DNA from: Candidatus Thiosymbion ectosymbiont of Catanema sp. Cochon2018
GTDB lineage: Bacteria > Pseudomonadota > Gammaproteobacteria > Chromatiales > Chromatiaceae
Assembly: GCA_011392765.1 (NCBI GenBank)
Contig: WYCW01000002.1
Span: 528,917 to 592,916 of the forward strand
Length of the DNA: 64,000 nucleotides
Reading direction: 5' to 3'
This document shows positions 63,592 to 64,000 of this stretch, one piece after another. The notes beneath the pieces are model-generated. The model had not been told where the DNA came from, searched no databases, and saw only the letters and a program-made list of their open reading frames with translations. The stretch's first letter is position 1. Every line of letters begins with the position of its first letter. A program made the position numbers and the translations under genes.

Positions 63592-64000
63592 GGCAGTGTT
63601 CTAACTTTTGTTGCTTAAAGTTTCAAACGGCGACGCTTCGAACTCCATAACGATTCACGAATAATCCGATGACAATATCGTGCATTTGGATTTCAGTTTT
63701 TGAAAAGCTCAAATCGTCTTACGCGCAAGCCGCCTGATTCGCGTCAGCGTCAAATGTTTGCCCGTTCTATTTTCTGCGTGTTTTGTTTCCAACGACATGT
63801 TTTTCGGGATCTAAATGGCGCTTATAGGCACCCCAATCGTCAGTATAAACGGGTAATCCCAAATGAAACTCTAATAAACCTTTTAATTCAAGAAAAACCT
63901 CATCTCTGACATTTCCCGAATACATAAGCCAACACCTTACCCGTGGCCCGATCAATAGCATGCCACAACCATCTTTGATTGGCTTTACTCGACATAACTC
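63592..64000 (-). pseudogene. IS1-family relic, cut by window end
   Basis: GCAGTGTTCTAACTTTTGTT, then the insB 3' half matching 45043-45440 with about eight small indels (for example TGAAACTCTAATAA). Continues past the window. Confidence 0.8.

Overview
This 64 kb window looks like chromosome of a GC-rich gammaproteobacterium, probably a sulfur oxidiser. The housekeeping genes fit this: prfB with the classical +1 recoding site, gyrA, an hscA-fdx-iscX iron-sulfur segment, ygfZ and an envC-ctpA pair. Sulfur-related genes or relics are a DsrE-family periplasmic protein, a TsdA-like cytochrome c relic, a SulP transporter relic and a SoxB-like 5'-nucleotidase fragment. Assignment below class level is not possible from the sequence alone.

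Layout. 1-1.8 kb: two IS110-family relics in a REP-like repeat. 1.8-5 kb: a three-gene minus-strand cluster with a SLOG-like protein, divergent from prfB. 5-9 kb: hairpin repeats, a TPR gene split by a stop codon, and vapBC. 9-15.6 kb: three copies of a two-gene cassette (small acidic protein plus a protein with an HEVIGH zincin motif); an AT-rich SIR2-family gene, probably antiphage, is inserted in one copy. 15.7-19 kb: a SWIM/SNF2 helicase. 19-22.2 kb: MITEs and three toxin-antitoxin (TA) pairs. 22.2-29.1 kb: an IS110 copy with conserved leader, an IS630 copy with a -1 recoding site, a HEPN/Toprim gene, two partial group II introns, yefM-yoeB and an attC-like site. 29.1-39.7 kb: mostly ordinary genes separated by MITEs and dyad repeats. 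39.7-47.4 kb: IS3, decayed sulfur genes, a second IS630, IS1 and ISAs1. 47.5-53.2 kb: gyrA, iscX, fdx and hscA. 53.4-64 kb: a graveyard with decayed mazF, an AAA/HNH (Septu-like) pair, IS1 copies, TA pairs, a RAYT transposase, gltD tails and an IS481-like element, all full of small indels.

The window is an accessory-rich, repeat-saturated region around a few core genes. At least four short terminal-inverted-repeat families (168, 99, 199 and 330 bp) and several families of simple dyad repeats occupy most intergenic space and repeatedly cut genes. Defence and conflict genes recur: SIR2, SLOG, HEPN/Toprim, decayed AAA/HNH, five apparently intact TA pairs and three decayed ones. The best candidate for an undescribed system is the repeated acidic-protein/zincin cassette at 9.3-15.6 kb with its SIR2 insertion.
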